Source: Methanobacteriota archaeon (GTDB lineage Archaea; Thermoplasmatota; Thermoplasmata; RBG-16-68-12; EA-27). From it: a stretch of DNA of 6,077 nucleotides. The stretch covers positions 1 through 6,077 of the forward strand of contig JACQPO010000076.1 of the NCBI GenBank assembly GCA_016207545.1, written 5' to 3'. Made by a program: the position numbers and the translations under genes. The notes under the pieces were generated by a model. It saw only the letters and a list, made by a program, of their open reading frames with translations, was not told where the DNA came from and did not search any database. Positions 1 through 5,420 of the stretch are shown one piece after another. Numbering within the stretch: the stretch's first letter is position 1; each line of letters opens with the position of its first letter.

Positions 1-69
1 AGCCGCACGTACGCCCGCACGGAGGCCGCAAGCCCCTCTCGCGTTACAAGCTTTCGGTCTCCAGCGGAC

Positions 70-96
70 CCGGCGTCACTTCTTCGAGGACGCCGG
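70..96. repeat. Perfect 8-bp inverted repeat, possible hairpin
   Basis: CCGGCGTC at 70-77 pairs exactly with GACGCCGG at 89-96 across an 11-base loop. It lies just before the stops of two plus frames (104 and 111) and before the drop in GC. It could be an RNA hairpin at the 3' end of an upstream transcript. There is no T-tract after it, so it is not a classical intrinsic terminator, and in GC-rich DNA an 8-bp stem can arise by chance. Confidence 0.3.
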
Positions 97-131
97 ATTC
101 TTAGGCCGTAGGCGCTTTCAACCACCATAGG

Positions 132-139
132 ATTATACA
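132..139 (+). promoter_or_regulatory. Probable TATA box for the methyltransferase gene
   Basis: The sequence ATTATACA is an AT-rich island in otherwise GC-rich DNA, about 30 bases (centre to start) upstream of the GTG at 165. That is close to the usual archaeal TATA-to-start-site distance, so transcription would begin at or just before the start codon and give a leaderless or nearly leaderless mRNA. A purine run at 141-149 (GGGGAGGGG) is too far from the GTG to be a standard Shine-Dalgarno site. Confidence 0.5.
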
Positions 140-164
140 CGGGGAGGGGCGTGCTTTCCTCGAC

Positions 165-770
165 GTGGCCGAGCAGTACTTCGCGGGCAAGCCCACCTCC
201 CGCCACAACGAGGAGATTCTCCACGCGGTGTTCCACGGCCGCACGTTCATGTTCACGAGCGACGCCGGCGTTTTCTCCCGCGGCCGCATCGACCGCGGCA
301 CAGAGCTGCTCGCGCGGTCCTTGGCCTTGAAGCCGGATGCGCGGGTCCTCGACCTCGGGTGCGGCTACGGCGTGTTGGGCATCGTGGCGGAGACCCTCGC
401 GCCGAACGGACGGGTCGTCATGACGGACGTGAACGAACGGGCGGTGGACCTCGCGCGCCGAAACCTCGCGGCGAACGCGATCCCGCACGCGGAGGTTCGC
501 CTCGGCCCGTTCTACGAGCCCGTGTCGGGGGAGAGGTTCGACGCGATCGTGTCGAACCCCCCAATCCGAGCGGGGAAGGCGGTCGTGCACCGCATCGTCG
601 ACGAGGCGCCCACGCACTTGCGCCGCGACGGCTCGCTGTGGCTCGTCGCGCGAACGAAGCAGGGCGCGAAGTCGCTCGGGGAGCACATGCGGGACGTTTT
701 CCGCAACTGCGAGACCATCGCACGCGGCTCCGGATACCGCGTCCTCCGCGCATCGTCCCCATCGGGCTGA
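165..770 (+). CDS. Class I SAM-dependent methyltransferase, MJ0882/RsmC-like
   Basis: A 201-residue protein of the MTS small methyltransferase family, collinear from end to end with Methanocaldococcus MJ0882, a structurally known Rossmann-fold methyltransferase related to RsmC (16S rRNA guanine N2 methylation). Visible motifs are TSDAGVFSRGRIDRGT (31-46), the SAM-binding loop DLGCGYG (63-69), the acidic residue D88 closing strand 2, and the catalytic-type motif NPPIRAG (131-137), where NPP is typical of exocyclic-amine methylation of bases. TKQGAKSL and GYRVL near the C-terminus also match MJ0882. RsmC of E. coli has a duplicated domain; this protein has the single catalytic domain. GTG 165 is the only start before an in-frame TAG at 102, and the TATA spacing fits it. 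Upstream of the ribosomal operon but with a separate promoter, it is probably an RNA methyltransferase. Its substrate is not known from sequence. Confidence 0.9.
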   Translation: MAEQYFAGKPTSRHNEEILHAVFHGRTFMFTSDAGVFSRGRIDRGTELLARSLALKPDARVLDLGCGYGVLGIVAETLAPNGRVVMTDVNERAVDLARRNLAANAIPHAEVRLGPFYEPVSGERFDAIVSNPPIRAGKAVVHRIVDEAPTHLRRDGSLWLVARTKQGAKSLGEHMRDVFRNCETIARGSGYRVLRASSPSG

Positions 771-783
771 CCGCACCCCTAAC

Positions 784-791
784 TTCATATA
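784..791 (+). promoter_or_regulatory. TATA box of the ribosomal protein operon
   Basis: TTCATATA lies in the 60-base gap after the methyltransferase stop and agrees well with the archaeal consensus. Transcription should start near 812-816, which excludes the GTG at 807 as the start of rps13 and leaves a leader of roughly 15-19 bases before ATG 831. Confidence 0.65.
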
Positions 792-817
792 CGGCCTGTC
801 GTTTGAGTGGGGGCCTT

Positions 818-823
818 AAAGGA
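818..823 (+). promoter_or_regulatory. Shine-Dalgarno site that decides the rps13 start
   Basis: AAAGGA ends seven bases before ATG 831, a normal spacing. It lies downstream of the alternative GTG at 807, so it can only serve the ATG. Together with the TATA position it makes 831 the better start. Confidence 0.5.
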
Positions 824-830
824 TTTCTCC

Positions 831-1403
831 ATGCCGGAGGCACCAGAACCGCCTGCACCCGAACCCCGTCCGGCGGCAGCCCCAACGGCGCCGCCGCCCG
901 GCGCGCGGGAGGACTTCCGCTACATCGTCCGGTTCGCGAACACGGACCTGAACGGCGCCCGCTCCGTCGTGTACGCGCTGCAGCAGGTGAAGGGCATGGG
1001 CCGCCGGGTCGCGGAAATCGTGTCGGACTTGGCGGGCGTGCCGCGGTGGGAGCGGATCGGGAACCTGCCCGAGGAAAAGACGGAGGAGATGGAGCGCATC
1101 CTCGGGACGCTCCACGAGCGCGTCCCCCCCTGGCTGTTGAACCGCCAACGGGACTGGGACACGGGCGAGGACGTCCATGTGTTCGGCCCGGACGTAGACC
1201 TGCGCCGCCGCGACGACCTCAACCGGATGAAGATGATCCGGTGTTACAAAGGCATCCGCCACGAGCAGGGCCAGAAGGTGCGCGGCCAGCGCACGCGGTC
1301 GAACGGCCGCACGGGCCTGACCGTCGGCGTGACGAAGAAGATGGCGATCCAGGCCGCCCAAGCGAAGAAGGAAGAAGAGGGCGGGAAGGAAAAGAAGGAG
1401 TGA
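831..1403 (+). CDS. rps13: Small ribosomal subunit protein uS13 (S13p/S18e)
   Basis: Archaeal S13, a protein of the 30S head that contacts the P-site tRNA and the large subunit at an intersubunit bridge. The family core begins at about residue 26 with EDFRYIVRFANTDLNG. A helix-two-turn-helix segment, VKGMGRRVAEIV, follows. The conserved basic C-terminal tail RHEQGQKVRGQRTRSNGRTG is intact. The protein is 190 residues against about 150 usual in archaea. The excess is a Pro/Ala-rich N-terminal extension (about residues 2-25) and a Lys/Glu-rich C-terminal tail. ATG 831 is chosen over an in-frame GTG at 807 because the TATA box and Shine-Dalgarno site both fit it. It is the first gene of an operon and its stop codon abuts the Shine-Dalgarno site of rps4. 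Confidence 0.96.
   Translation: MPEAPEPPAPEPRPAAAPTAPPPGAREDFRYIVRFANTDLNGARSVVYALQQVKGMGRRVAEIVSDLAGVPRWERIGNLPEEKTEEMERILGTLHERVPPWLLNRQRDWDTGEDVHVFGPDVDLRRRDDLNRMKMIRCYKGIRHEQGQKVRGQRTRSNGRTGLTVGVTKKMAIQAAQAKKEEEGGKEKKE
1395..1400 (+). promoter_or_regulatory. Shine-Dalgarno site supporting the TTG start of rps4
   Basis: AAGGAG immediately precedes the rps13 stop codon and lies seven bases before TTG 1408. It supports the rare start codon and suggests that rps4 translation is coupled to termination on rps13. Confidence 0.65.
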
Positions 1404-1407
1404 GCGC

Positions 1408-1983
1408 TTGGGCGATCCGAAGTTCCCGCGAAAGAAGTACGACCGACCCTCCCATCCGTGGGAGGCCGAGCGGATCAAGGCGGAGAACGAGCTCCTCCGA
1501 AAGTACGGGCTGAAGAACAAGAAGGAATTGTGGCGCGCGCAGTCGTTCTTGTCCCACATCCGCGGCCGCGCGCGGGAACTCCAGGCGCTCATCCGGTACG
1601 GGAACAAGCAGGCGGAGAAGGAGCGGGACGAGCTCATCGCGCGGCTCGTCCGTTTGGGCCTCCTCCCGCTCGAGGGCGCGACGCTCGACGACGTCCTCGC
1701 GCTCGACGTCGAGGCAGTGCTGTCCCGCCGACTGCAGACGGTCGCGTACGTGAAGGGGCTCGCGTTCAATCCCCGCCAGGCGCGGCAGTTCATCGTCCAC
1801 GGGCATCTCGCCGTGCGCGGCCGCACGGTCCGCGTGCCCGGCTACCTCGTGCCTAGGACGGAGGAGGAGACAATCACGTACGACGAGCGGAGCCCGATCG
1901 CGAGCGACCTCCACCCGGCGCGCCCCGGCGTGCAGCAAGTCACGATCCCCGGAGGGGAGACGACGGAGGAGGGCGAGGAGTAG
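1408..1983 (+). CDS. rps4: Small ribosomal subunit protein uS4 (S4p/S9e)
   Basis: Archaeal S4, a primary 16S rRNA-binding protein that nucleates assembly of the 30S body. The N-terminus GDPKFPRKKYDRPSHPW is the archaeal signature and confirms the TTG start, since the conserved residues begin directly after it. The S4 RNA-binding domain lies at about residues 105-150 (LSRRLQTVAYVKG, then ARQFIVHGHLAVRGRTV and VPGYLV). Length is 191 residues, slightly longer than the typical archaeal form, with an acidic Glu/Thr-rich C-terminal tail. It follows rps13 by four bases and its stop codon is directly joined to the ATG of rps11. The position between S13 and S11 is the archaeal rather than the bacterial order. 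Confidence 0.97.
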   Translation: MGDPKFPRKKYDRPSHPWEAERIKAENELLRKYGLKNKKELWRAQSFLSHIRGRARELQALIRYGNKQAEKERDELIARLVRLGLLPLEGATLDDVLALDVEAVLSRRLQTVAYVKGLAFNPRQARQFIVHGHLAVRGRTVRVPGYLVPRTEEETITYDERSPIASDLHPARPGVQQVTIPGGETTEEGEE

Positions 1984-2367
1984 ATGGCCCGCTGGGGAAT
2001 CGCGCACATCTACGCGTCGTACAACAACATCATCATCACGGTCACGGACATCACGGGGAGCGAGACGATCACGAAGGCGTCCGGTGGCATGGTCGTGAAG
2101 GCCGCGAAGGACGAGGCGTCCCCGTACGCGGCGATGAAGGCCGCGGAGAAGGTCGCGGAGGCGGCGAAGGAGAAGGGGATCGACAGCATCCACGTCCGCG
2201 TGCGCGCCCCGGGCGGGAACCGATCCGCGTCTCCGGGACCCGGCGCACAGGCGGCGATCCGCGCGCTCGCCCGCGCAGGCCTCCAGATCGGACGGATCGA
2301 GGACGTGACGCCCGTCCCGCACGACGGCACGAAGCCGAAGGGCGGCCGGCGGGGCCGGAGGGTGTGA
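1984..2367 (+). CDS. rps11: Small ribosomal subunit protein uS11 (S11p/S14e)
   Basis: Archaeal S11, a protein of the 30S platform near the mRNA exit and E site that binds 16S rRNA. At 127 residues it has the family's usual length. Hallmarks are GIAHIYASYNNIIITVTDITG at the N-terminus, the S11 signature VRAPGGNRSASPGPGAQAAI, and the universally conserved C-terminal end IEDVTPVPHDGTKPKGGRR followed by GRRV. The ATG directly follows the rps4 TAG with no gap. GAGGAG at 1975-1980 or GGAGGAGGG at 1965-1973, inside the rps4 tail, can serve as its Shine-Dalgarno site. It is expressed within the S13-S4-S11-D operon. Confidence 0.97.
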   Translation: MARWGIAHIYASYNNIIITVTDITGSETITKASGGMVVKAAKDEASPYAAMKAAEKVAEAAKEKGIDSIHVRVRAPGGNRSASPGPGAQAAIRALARAGLQIGRIEDVTPVPHDGTKPKGGRRGRRV

Positions 2368-2368
2368 C

Positions 2369-3217
2369 GTGAAGGTCCGCATCGACGAGGTCACGGAACG
2401 CAGCGCCCGCGTCCTGATCGAGGGCGTCGAGCCCGCGTTCGCGAACGCGATCCGGCGGTGCCTGATCGCGGACCTCCCGAAGCTTGCGATCGACGACGTG
2501 GAGTTCCACCTTGGTCCCATCCGCGCGGAGGACGGCAAGGAGGCGGAGTCCATCGCGCCCCTGTTCGACGAGATCGTCGCGCACCGCCTCGGCCTCATCC
2601 CGCTCCCGACGGACCCGGAGCTGTTCGTGCCCCGCCAGACCTGTCCGGCCTGCGGCGGCGAGGGGTGCCCGAACTGCACGGTCATCTACTCCTTGAACAA
2701 GCGGGGCCCGTGCACGGTCTACTCCGGAGACCTCGAGCCGATCGGGGACGCGAAGTTCAAGCCCGTCGACCCGAACATCCCGATCGTGAAGCTGGGCGAA
2801 GGCCAAGCGCTCCTCGTGTACGCGACCGCGCAGCTCGGGTACGGCCGCGAACACGCGAAGTGGCAGGCCACACAGGCGGTCGGCTACAAGTACCGGCCCG
2901 TCGTGAAGGTCGACAACCGGAAGATGGACCCGGAAAAGTTCCCGGTCGAAGTGTGTCCCGTGAGGATCCTCCACCACCGCGAGGGCAAGGTCGCCGTGGA
3001 ACCCGAGGAGGATTGCATCCTGTGCATGGGGTGCGTCGAGGCCGCGAAGGAGAACGGCTGGGACGGCGCGTTCGACGTGTACGGCGACCCGGCGCGAATC
3101 TTGTTCCACTTCGAGACGGACGGGTCGATGAGCGCGAAGACCGCGGTCCTCGAGACGCTCGCGATCCTTGAGACGAAGTTCTCGACGTTGGCGGACCAGG
3201 CGACGGCGCTGGAGTAG
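2369..3217 (+). CDS. rpoD: DNA-directed RNA polymerase subunit D (Rpo3) with Fe-S motif
   Basis: Archaeal counterpart of bacterial alpha and eukaryotic Rpb3; it pairs with subunit L to form the polymerase assembly platform. This rpoD (also rpo3) is not the bacterial sigma-70 gene. The dimerisation domain shows FANAIRRC (24-31), LFDEIVAHRLGLIPLP (65-80), VYSGDL (117-122) and PNIPIVKL (135-142). Residues 92-103 form CPACGGEGCPNC, a CxxC/CxxC loop matching the zinc loop of Rpb3 and methanogen D subunits. The ferredoxin-like insert keeps four cysteines: C196 in VCPVR and C216, C219, C222 in CILCMGC. That is enough for one [4Fe-4S] cluster, while the CxxCxxC of a second cluster is absent. The GTG start is one base after the rps11 stop, with GGAGG at 2357-2361 as its Shine-Dalgarno site. 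At 282 residues the length is normal for Fe-S-containing D subunits. Confidence 0.97.
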   Translation: MKVRIDEVTERSARVLIEGVEPAFANAIRRCLIADLPKLAIDDVEFHLGPIRAEDGKEAESIAPLFDEIVAHRLGLIPLPTDPELFVPRQTCPACGGEGCPNCTVIYSLNKRGPCTVYSGDLEPIGDAKFKPVDPNIPIVKLGEGQALLVYATAQLGYGREHAKWQATQAVGYKYRPVVKVDNRKMDPEKFPVEVCPVRILHHREGKVAVEPEEDCILCMGCVEAAKENGWDGAFDVYGDPARILFHFETDGSMSAKTAVLETLAILETKFSTLADQATALE

Positions 3218-3223
3218 GCGCGC

Positions 3224-4033
3224 TCACGCGAAGTCCAAGAGGCTCTTCTGCCCCTCTTCCCGCATCCGAGCGGCCCACTCGACGGGTTCCATCCCCGCGA
3301 TCTCGCGGAAGAGGTTCACGCACGCCGGCCCGAAGCCTGCGAAGTGGTTGTTGAAGAACACGTAGATCTGAGGCACGCGGTCCTCGACCTTTTTCACCTC
3401 CGCGACCCACTTCCGGATCTCCGCCGTCCGGTCCCGTTGGAGCGCGCCCGTCAGCTTCGGGAGGCTGCGGTCGCCGATGAACCGGAGGTACACGAAGTCC
3501 GTCGTCACGACCGGGGGAACCTGCACGTAATCGTTCTCCGACCAGGCGAGGGCGACGCCGCGGTCGCTGAGCCACGCGAACGTCTCCGGGGTGAACCACG
3601 ACGGATGGCGGAACTCGATGGCGTACCGGTAGCCGGACGGGAGCTGGTCGACGAACGCCTCGAGCGCGGGACGGCCGACGGCGATCGAGAACCGCGGCGG
3701 GAGCTGGATCACGAGGGGGCCGAGCTTCGGCCTGAGGACGGACATCGCGGTGAAGAACCACCGGAGCGGGTCCTCCACGTTCAGGAACGCCTTCTCGTGC
3801 GTGATGAGGCGGGGGAACTTGCCCGTGAACGTGAACCCCTCCGGCGACGCCTCGAGCCACGCGCGCGTCATGTCCTGCGAAGGGATCGCGTAAAACGAGG
3901 TGTCGATCTCCACGATGTCGAGCGCGCGCGCGTACAGGGTCAGGTAGTCCGAGGCCTCCGCGCGGGACGGGTAAAACGGGCCGACCCACTCGGGGTAGGA
4001 CCACCCGACGCAGCCGACCTGCAGCCGAGCCAC
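3224..4033 (-). CDS. DUF72 / YecE-family TIM-barrel protein
   Basis: A 269-residue protein of the DUF72 (YecE) family, which has TIM-barrel folds and no settled biochemical function. Family blocks are all present: VGCVGWSYPEWVGPFYP (6-22), EIDTSFYAIPS (42-52), FTFTGKFPRLITHEK (67-81), LGPLVIQLPPRF (104-115), YAIEFRHPSWF (137-147), YLRFIGDR (182-189) and IYVFFNNHFAGFGP (223-236). There is no signal peptide or membrane segment, so it is probably cytoplasmic. GTG 4033 is chosen because the family's N-terminus begins there and a TATA box sits 24 bases upstream. The frame stays open far upstream to 5239, but that part is an antisense-frame shadow of ygfZ. The gene converges on rpoD with six bases between stop codons. 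It follows ygfZ by 41 bases yet has its own promoter. Confidence 0.93.
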   Translation of the reverse strand: MARLQVGCVGWSYPEWVGPFYPSRAEASDYLTLYARALDIVEIDTSFYAIPSQDMTRAWLEASPEGFTFTGKFPRLITHEKAFLNVEDPLRWFFTAMSVLRPKLGPLVIQLPPRFSIAVGRPALEAFVDQLPSGYRYAIEFRHPSWFTPETFAWLSDRGVALAWSENDYVQVPPVVTTDFVYLRFIGDRSLPKLTGALQRDRTAEIRKWVAEVKKVEDRVPQIYVFFNNHFAGFGPACVNLFREIAGMEPVEWAARMREEGQKSLLDFA

Positions 4034-4052
4034 GGACGAACATGCCGCCGCG

Positions 4053-4062
4053 GGATATAGGT
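4053..4062 (-). promoter_or_regulatory. TATA box of the DUF72 gene
   Basis: Read on the minus strand this is ACCTATATCC, preceded by purine-rich GGGGAA that could act as a B-recognition element. Its centre lies about 24 bases before GTG 4033, which predicts a leaderless mRNA. It occupies the 41-base gap after the ygfZ stop, so DUF72 can be transcribed independently. Confidence 0.65.
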
Positions 4063-4074
4063 TTCCCCGGCGGG

Positions 4075-5139
4075 TCACGGAACGAAGGGGAGGACCGAAA
4101 CGCGGGCGGGCAGGTCTCGGTCCGCCCGGACCGTGAGCCCCGTGGCCGGCGCGTCGTGCGGACGGCGCACGTAGGCGAAGGCGAGGACCCGATCCCGGTT
4201 CGCGGACCACGCCGCGCTCGTGACGGAGCCCACGGCTCGGCCCTCCGCGAGGACCGGAGACCCCGCGTTTGGCGGCACCTTTCCCCCGACCTCGAGCAAG
4301 ACGAGCCTGCGGTTCAGGTGGCCCTGGTACACGGCGCGAGACACGATCTCCTGCCCCACGTAGCAACCCTTCGTCATGCTGATCGCGTGCTCGAGCCCCG
4401 CCTCGAGGACGAGGGTGTCTTCGCCCATGTCGACGCCGAACTTCGGGCGGCCCGCCTCGATGCGCAGGGCCTCTGCGGCCCTCGTGCCAAACGGGGTTGC
4501 GCCCGCCGCCAACAGCGTGCGGAACGCGGCGGCCATGTCGGCCGTCGCGGAAATCCAAATTTCGTAGCCGTCGCCGCCGAAGTACGGATTGCGGGCGATC
4601 CGCACGTTCGATCCGTTCCAGTCGACGACATGATGATCGTAGGATTCCTTTGGCGGTGATTCCCGGAACATGGAGTTGACGATGCCCCCGCTCCGCGGAC
4701 CGAACACCGCCAAAATCGCGAACTCGCCCGTGGTGTCCGCGAGCGTGACGTCGTCGCTCACGAGCAGCTTTGTCACGTACGCGATGATCCGATCCTTGGA
4801 CTCCGCGTCCGTCTCGAGGAGGTAGTGGTCTCCTGCGTGGTAGGCGACCAAGTCCCCGTGCACGTGGGCCTTGTGGTCGAGCACGGCGGCGTAGACGCCC
4901 TGCCCCTCGCGCAACGGCTTGAGGTCGTTCGTGAGGAGCCCGTCGAGAAACGAGAGGCGGTCCTCGCCGGTCACGCGGATCTTCCCGCGCGGCGTCCAGT
5001 CGATGACCCCTGCCGCGGTTCGGACGGCCCTCTGCTCGTCGGCGGGATTCCCGTAGTGCGCCGCCACCCGCCAGCCCGCGAGCTCCGCGAACGAAGCGCC
5101 GAGCCTCTCGTGCTCCGCCGCCAACGGGAGGGAACGCAT
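4075..5139 (-). CDS. ygfZ: YgfZ/GcvT-family folate-binding protein (Fe-S cluster maintenance)
   Basis: A 354-residue protein of the GcvT-like fold. It is assigned to the YgfZ/COG0354 group by the hallmark KGCYVGQE at residues 257-264, with its conserved cysteine at 259. Glycine cleavage T proteins lack this motif. Other family blocks are RTAAGVIDWTPRGKIRVTGE (40-59), FLDGLLTND (64-72), GGDGYEIW, ALRIEAGRPKFGVDM just before the hallmark, and a C-terminal beta-barrel with GSVTSAAWS. Family members bind a tetrahydrofolate and support synthesis or repair of certain Fe-S enzymes; archaeal members are known. No other glycine cleavage genes are nearby, which fits YgfZ rather than GcvT. TTG 5151 and GTG 5142 are alternative in-frame starts. 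ATG 5139 is preferred because the TATA box is about 29 bases upstream, and TTG 5151 would be too close to it. Confidence 0.88.
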   Translation of the reverse strand: MRSLPLAAEHERLGASFAELAGWRVAAHYGNPADEQRAVRTAAGVIDWTPRGKIRVTGEDRLSFLDGLLTNDLKPLREGQGVYAAVLDHKAHVHGDLVAYHAGDHYLLETDAESKDRIIAYVTKLLVSDDVTLADTTGEFAILAVFGPRSGGIVNSMFRESPPKESYDHHVVDWNGSNVRIARNPYFGGDGYEIWISATADMAAAFRTLLAAGATPFGTRAAEALRIEAGRPKFGVDMGEDTLVLEAGLEHAISMTKGCYVGQEIVSRAVYQGHLNRRLVLLEVGGKVPPNAGSPVLAEGRAVGSVTSAAWSANRDRVLAFAYVRRPHDAPATGLTVRADRDLPARVSVLPFVP

Positions 5140-5163
5140 CACGGTCTCCAACGGATCGGCCCG

Positions 5164-5172
5164 CCATATAGA
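5164..5172. promoter_or_regulatory. Shared TATA-like element between ygfZ and the zinc-ribbon gene
   Basis: CCATATAGA reads TCTATATGG on the minus strand, and its CTATAT core resembles the TATA box of the DUF72 gene. Its centre is about 29 bases from ATG 5139 on the minus strand, which is ideal for a leaderless ygfZ mRNA. It is about 49 bases from ATG 5217 on the plus strand, implying a leader of about 24 bases if it also serves the zinc-ribbon gene. The minus-strand assignment is stronger. I see no second TATA-like box for the plus strand. Confidence 0.5.
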
Positions 5173-5216
5173 TTGCGAGGCGAACGTTCAAGCCCGCAAG
5201 CCGCATCCGTCGGCCG

Positions 5217-5417
5217 ATGGAGGAGGGCGCGGAGAACAAGCCGCCGGATTACGCAATCAAGTTCCGGAAGGAAGGCAAGCCGCTCCCGAAGCCGATCGCG
5301 ATCCACTGCCCGTACTGCCAGGGCAAAGTCATCTTCACCCGCAGCGAGGATCACCTTGACAAGAAGAACTGTCCGCACTGCGGGATGGAAGTCGAGCGGA
5401 AGTGGGGCCTCGCCTGA
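5217..5417 (+). CDS. Small zinc-ribbon protein, function unknown
   Basis: A 66-residue protein. Two cysteine pairs, CPYC (31-34) and CPHCG (52-56), separated by 17 residues, form a typical C4 zinc ribbon. The N-terminal half is charged and proline/lysine-rich (KFRKEGKPLPKP) with no membrane segment. The region between the knuckles, GKVIFTRSEDHLDKKN, could form the ribbon's beta-strands and a helix. Such miniature ribbons often bind nucleic acid or act as protein adaptors, but nothing here fixes a role. Codon use (mostly G or C third positions), the paired knuckles and the fit between neighbours argue that it is real. ATG 5217 is the only reasonable start and no Shine-Dalgarno site precedes it; a GGAGGAGGG run lies just inside the gene instead. 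It diverges from ygfZ (77 bases between starts) and its stop is three bases from the pirin stop. Confidence 0.8.
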   Translation: MEEGAENKPPDYAIKFRKEGKPLPKPIAIHCPYCQGKVIFTRSEDHLDKKNCPHCGMEVERKWGLA

Positions 5418-5420
5418 CGT

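Larger units (their letters stand above)
1..164. other. Left-edge and intergenic stretch with no confirmed gene
   Basis: This stretch precedes the methyltransferase gene. Base composition falls visibly between about 98 and 165 compared with the GC-rich genes, as expected for non-coding DNA. All three plus frames hit a stop here (ending at 104, 111 and 130), so an upstream plus-strand gene could end in it. On the minus strand an ATG at 128 opens a frame that stays open for 42 codons to the window edge. Its first half has poor third-position GC and it lacks a Shine-Dalgarno motif, so I do not call it. It holds the inverted repeat at 70-96 and the TATA-like box near 133. No tRNA arms were recognised. 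Confidence 0.5.

Noticed and set aside
1..164. A tRNA or other small RNA gene at the left edge
   Set aside because: I looked for D-, anticodon- and T-arm patterns on both strands and found none. The CCACCA near 122 has no acceptor stem or T arm before it.
807..830. Earlier GTG start for rps13 adding eight residues
   Set aside because: It lies only about 19 bases from the TATA centre, upstream of the expected transcription start, and the AAAGGA Shine-Dalgarno site falls after it. It cannot be fully excluded.
359..1513. A 384-codon plus-strand frame bridging the methyltransferase and rps13
   Set aside because: It runs out of frame through two well-supported genes and the promoter between them, with an Arg/Gly/Pro-rich product typical of a shadow frame.
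1219..2685. A 488-codon minus-strand open frame antisense to rps4, rps11 and rpoD
   Set aside because: Long antisense frames are common in GC-rich genes. Its product is low-complexity Arg/Leu/Val/Asp-rich, and the plus strand here encodes unmistakable conserved proteins.
2369..3217. Reading rpoD as a sigma-70 factor because of the symbol
   Set aside because: The protein is the archaeal alpha-like D subunit; it has no sigma regions.
3344..4060. A 238-codon plus-strand frame antisense to DUF72
   Set aside because: The product is an Arg/Glu/Val-rich shadow without recognisable motifs, and the opposite strand carries every DUF72 family block.
4075..5139. Calling this gene the glycine cleavage T protein (gcvT)
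   Set aside because: The KGCYVGQE motif is the YgfZ signature, and no glycine cleavage H or P genes are nearby.
4034..5239. Upstream extension of the DUF72 frame giving a 671-residue minus-strand ORF
   Set aside because: The extra 400 residues are Arg/Gly/Pro-rich, overlap the whole ygfZ gene in another frame and match no family. The DUF72 domain starts cleanly at GTG 4033 behind a TATA box.
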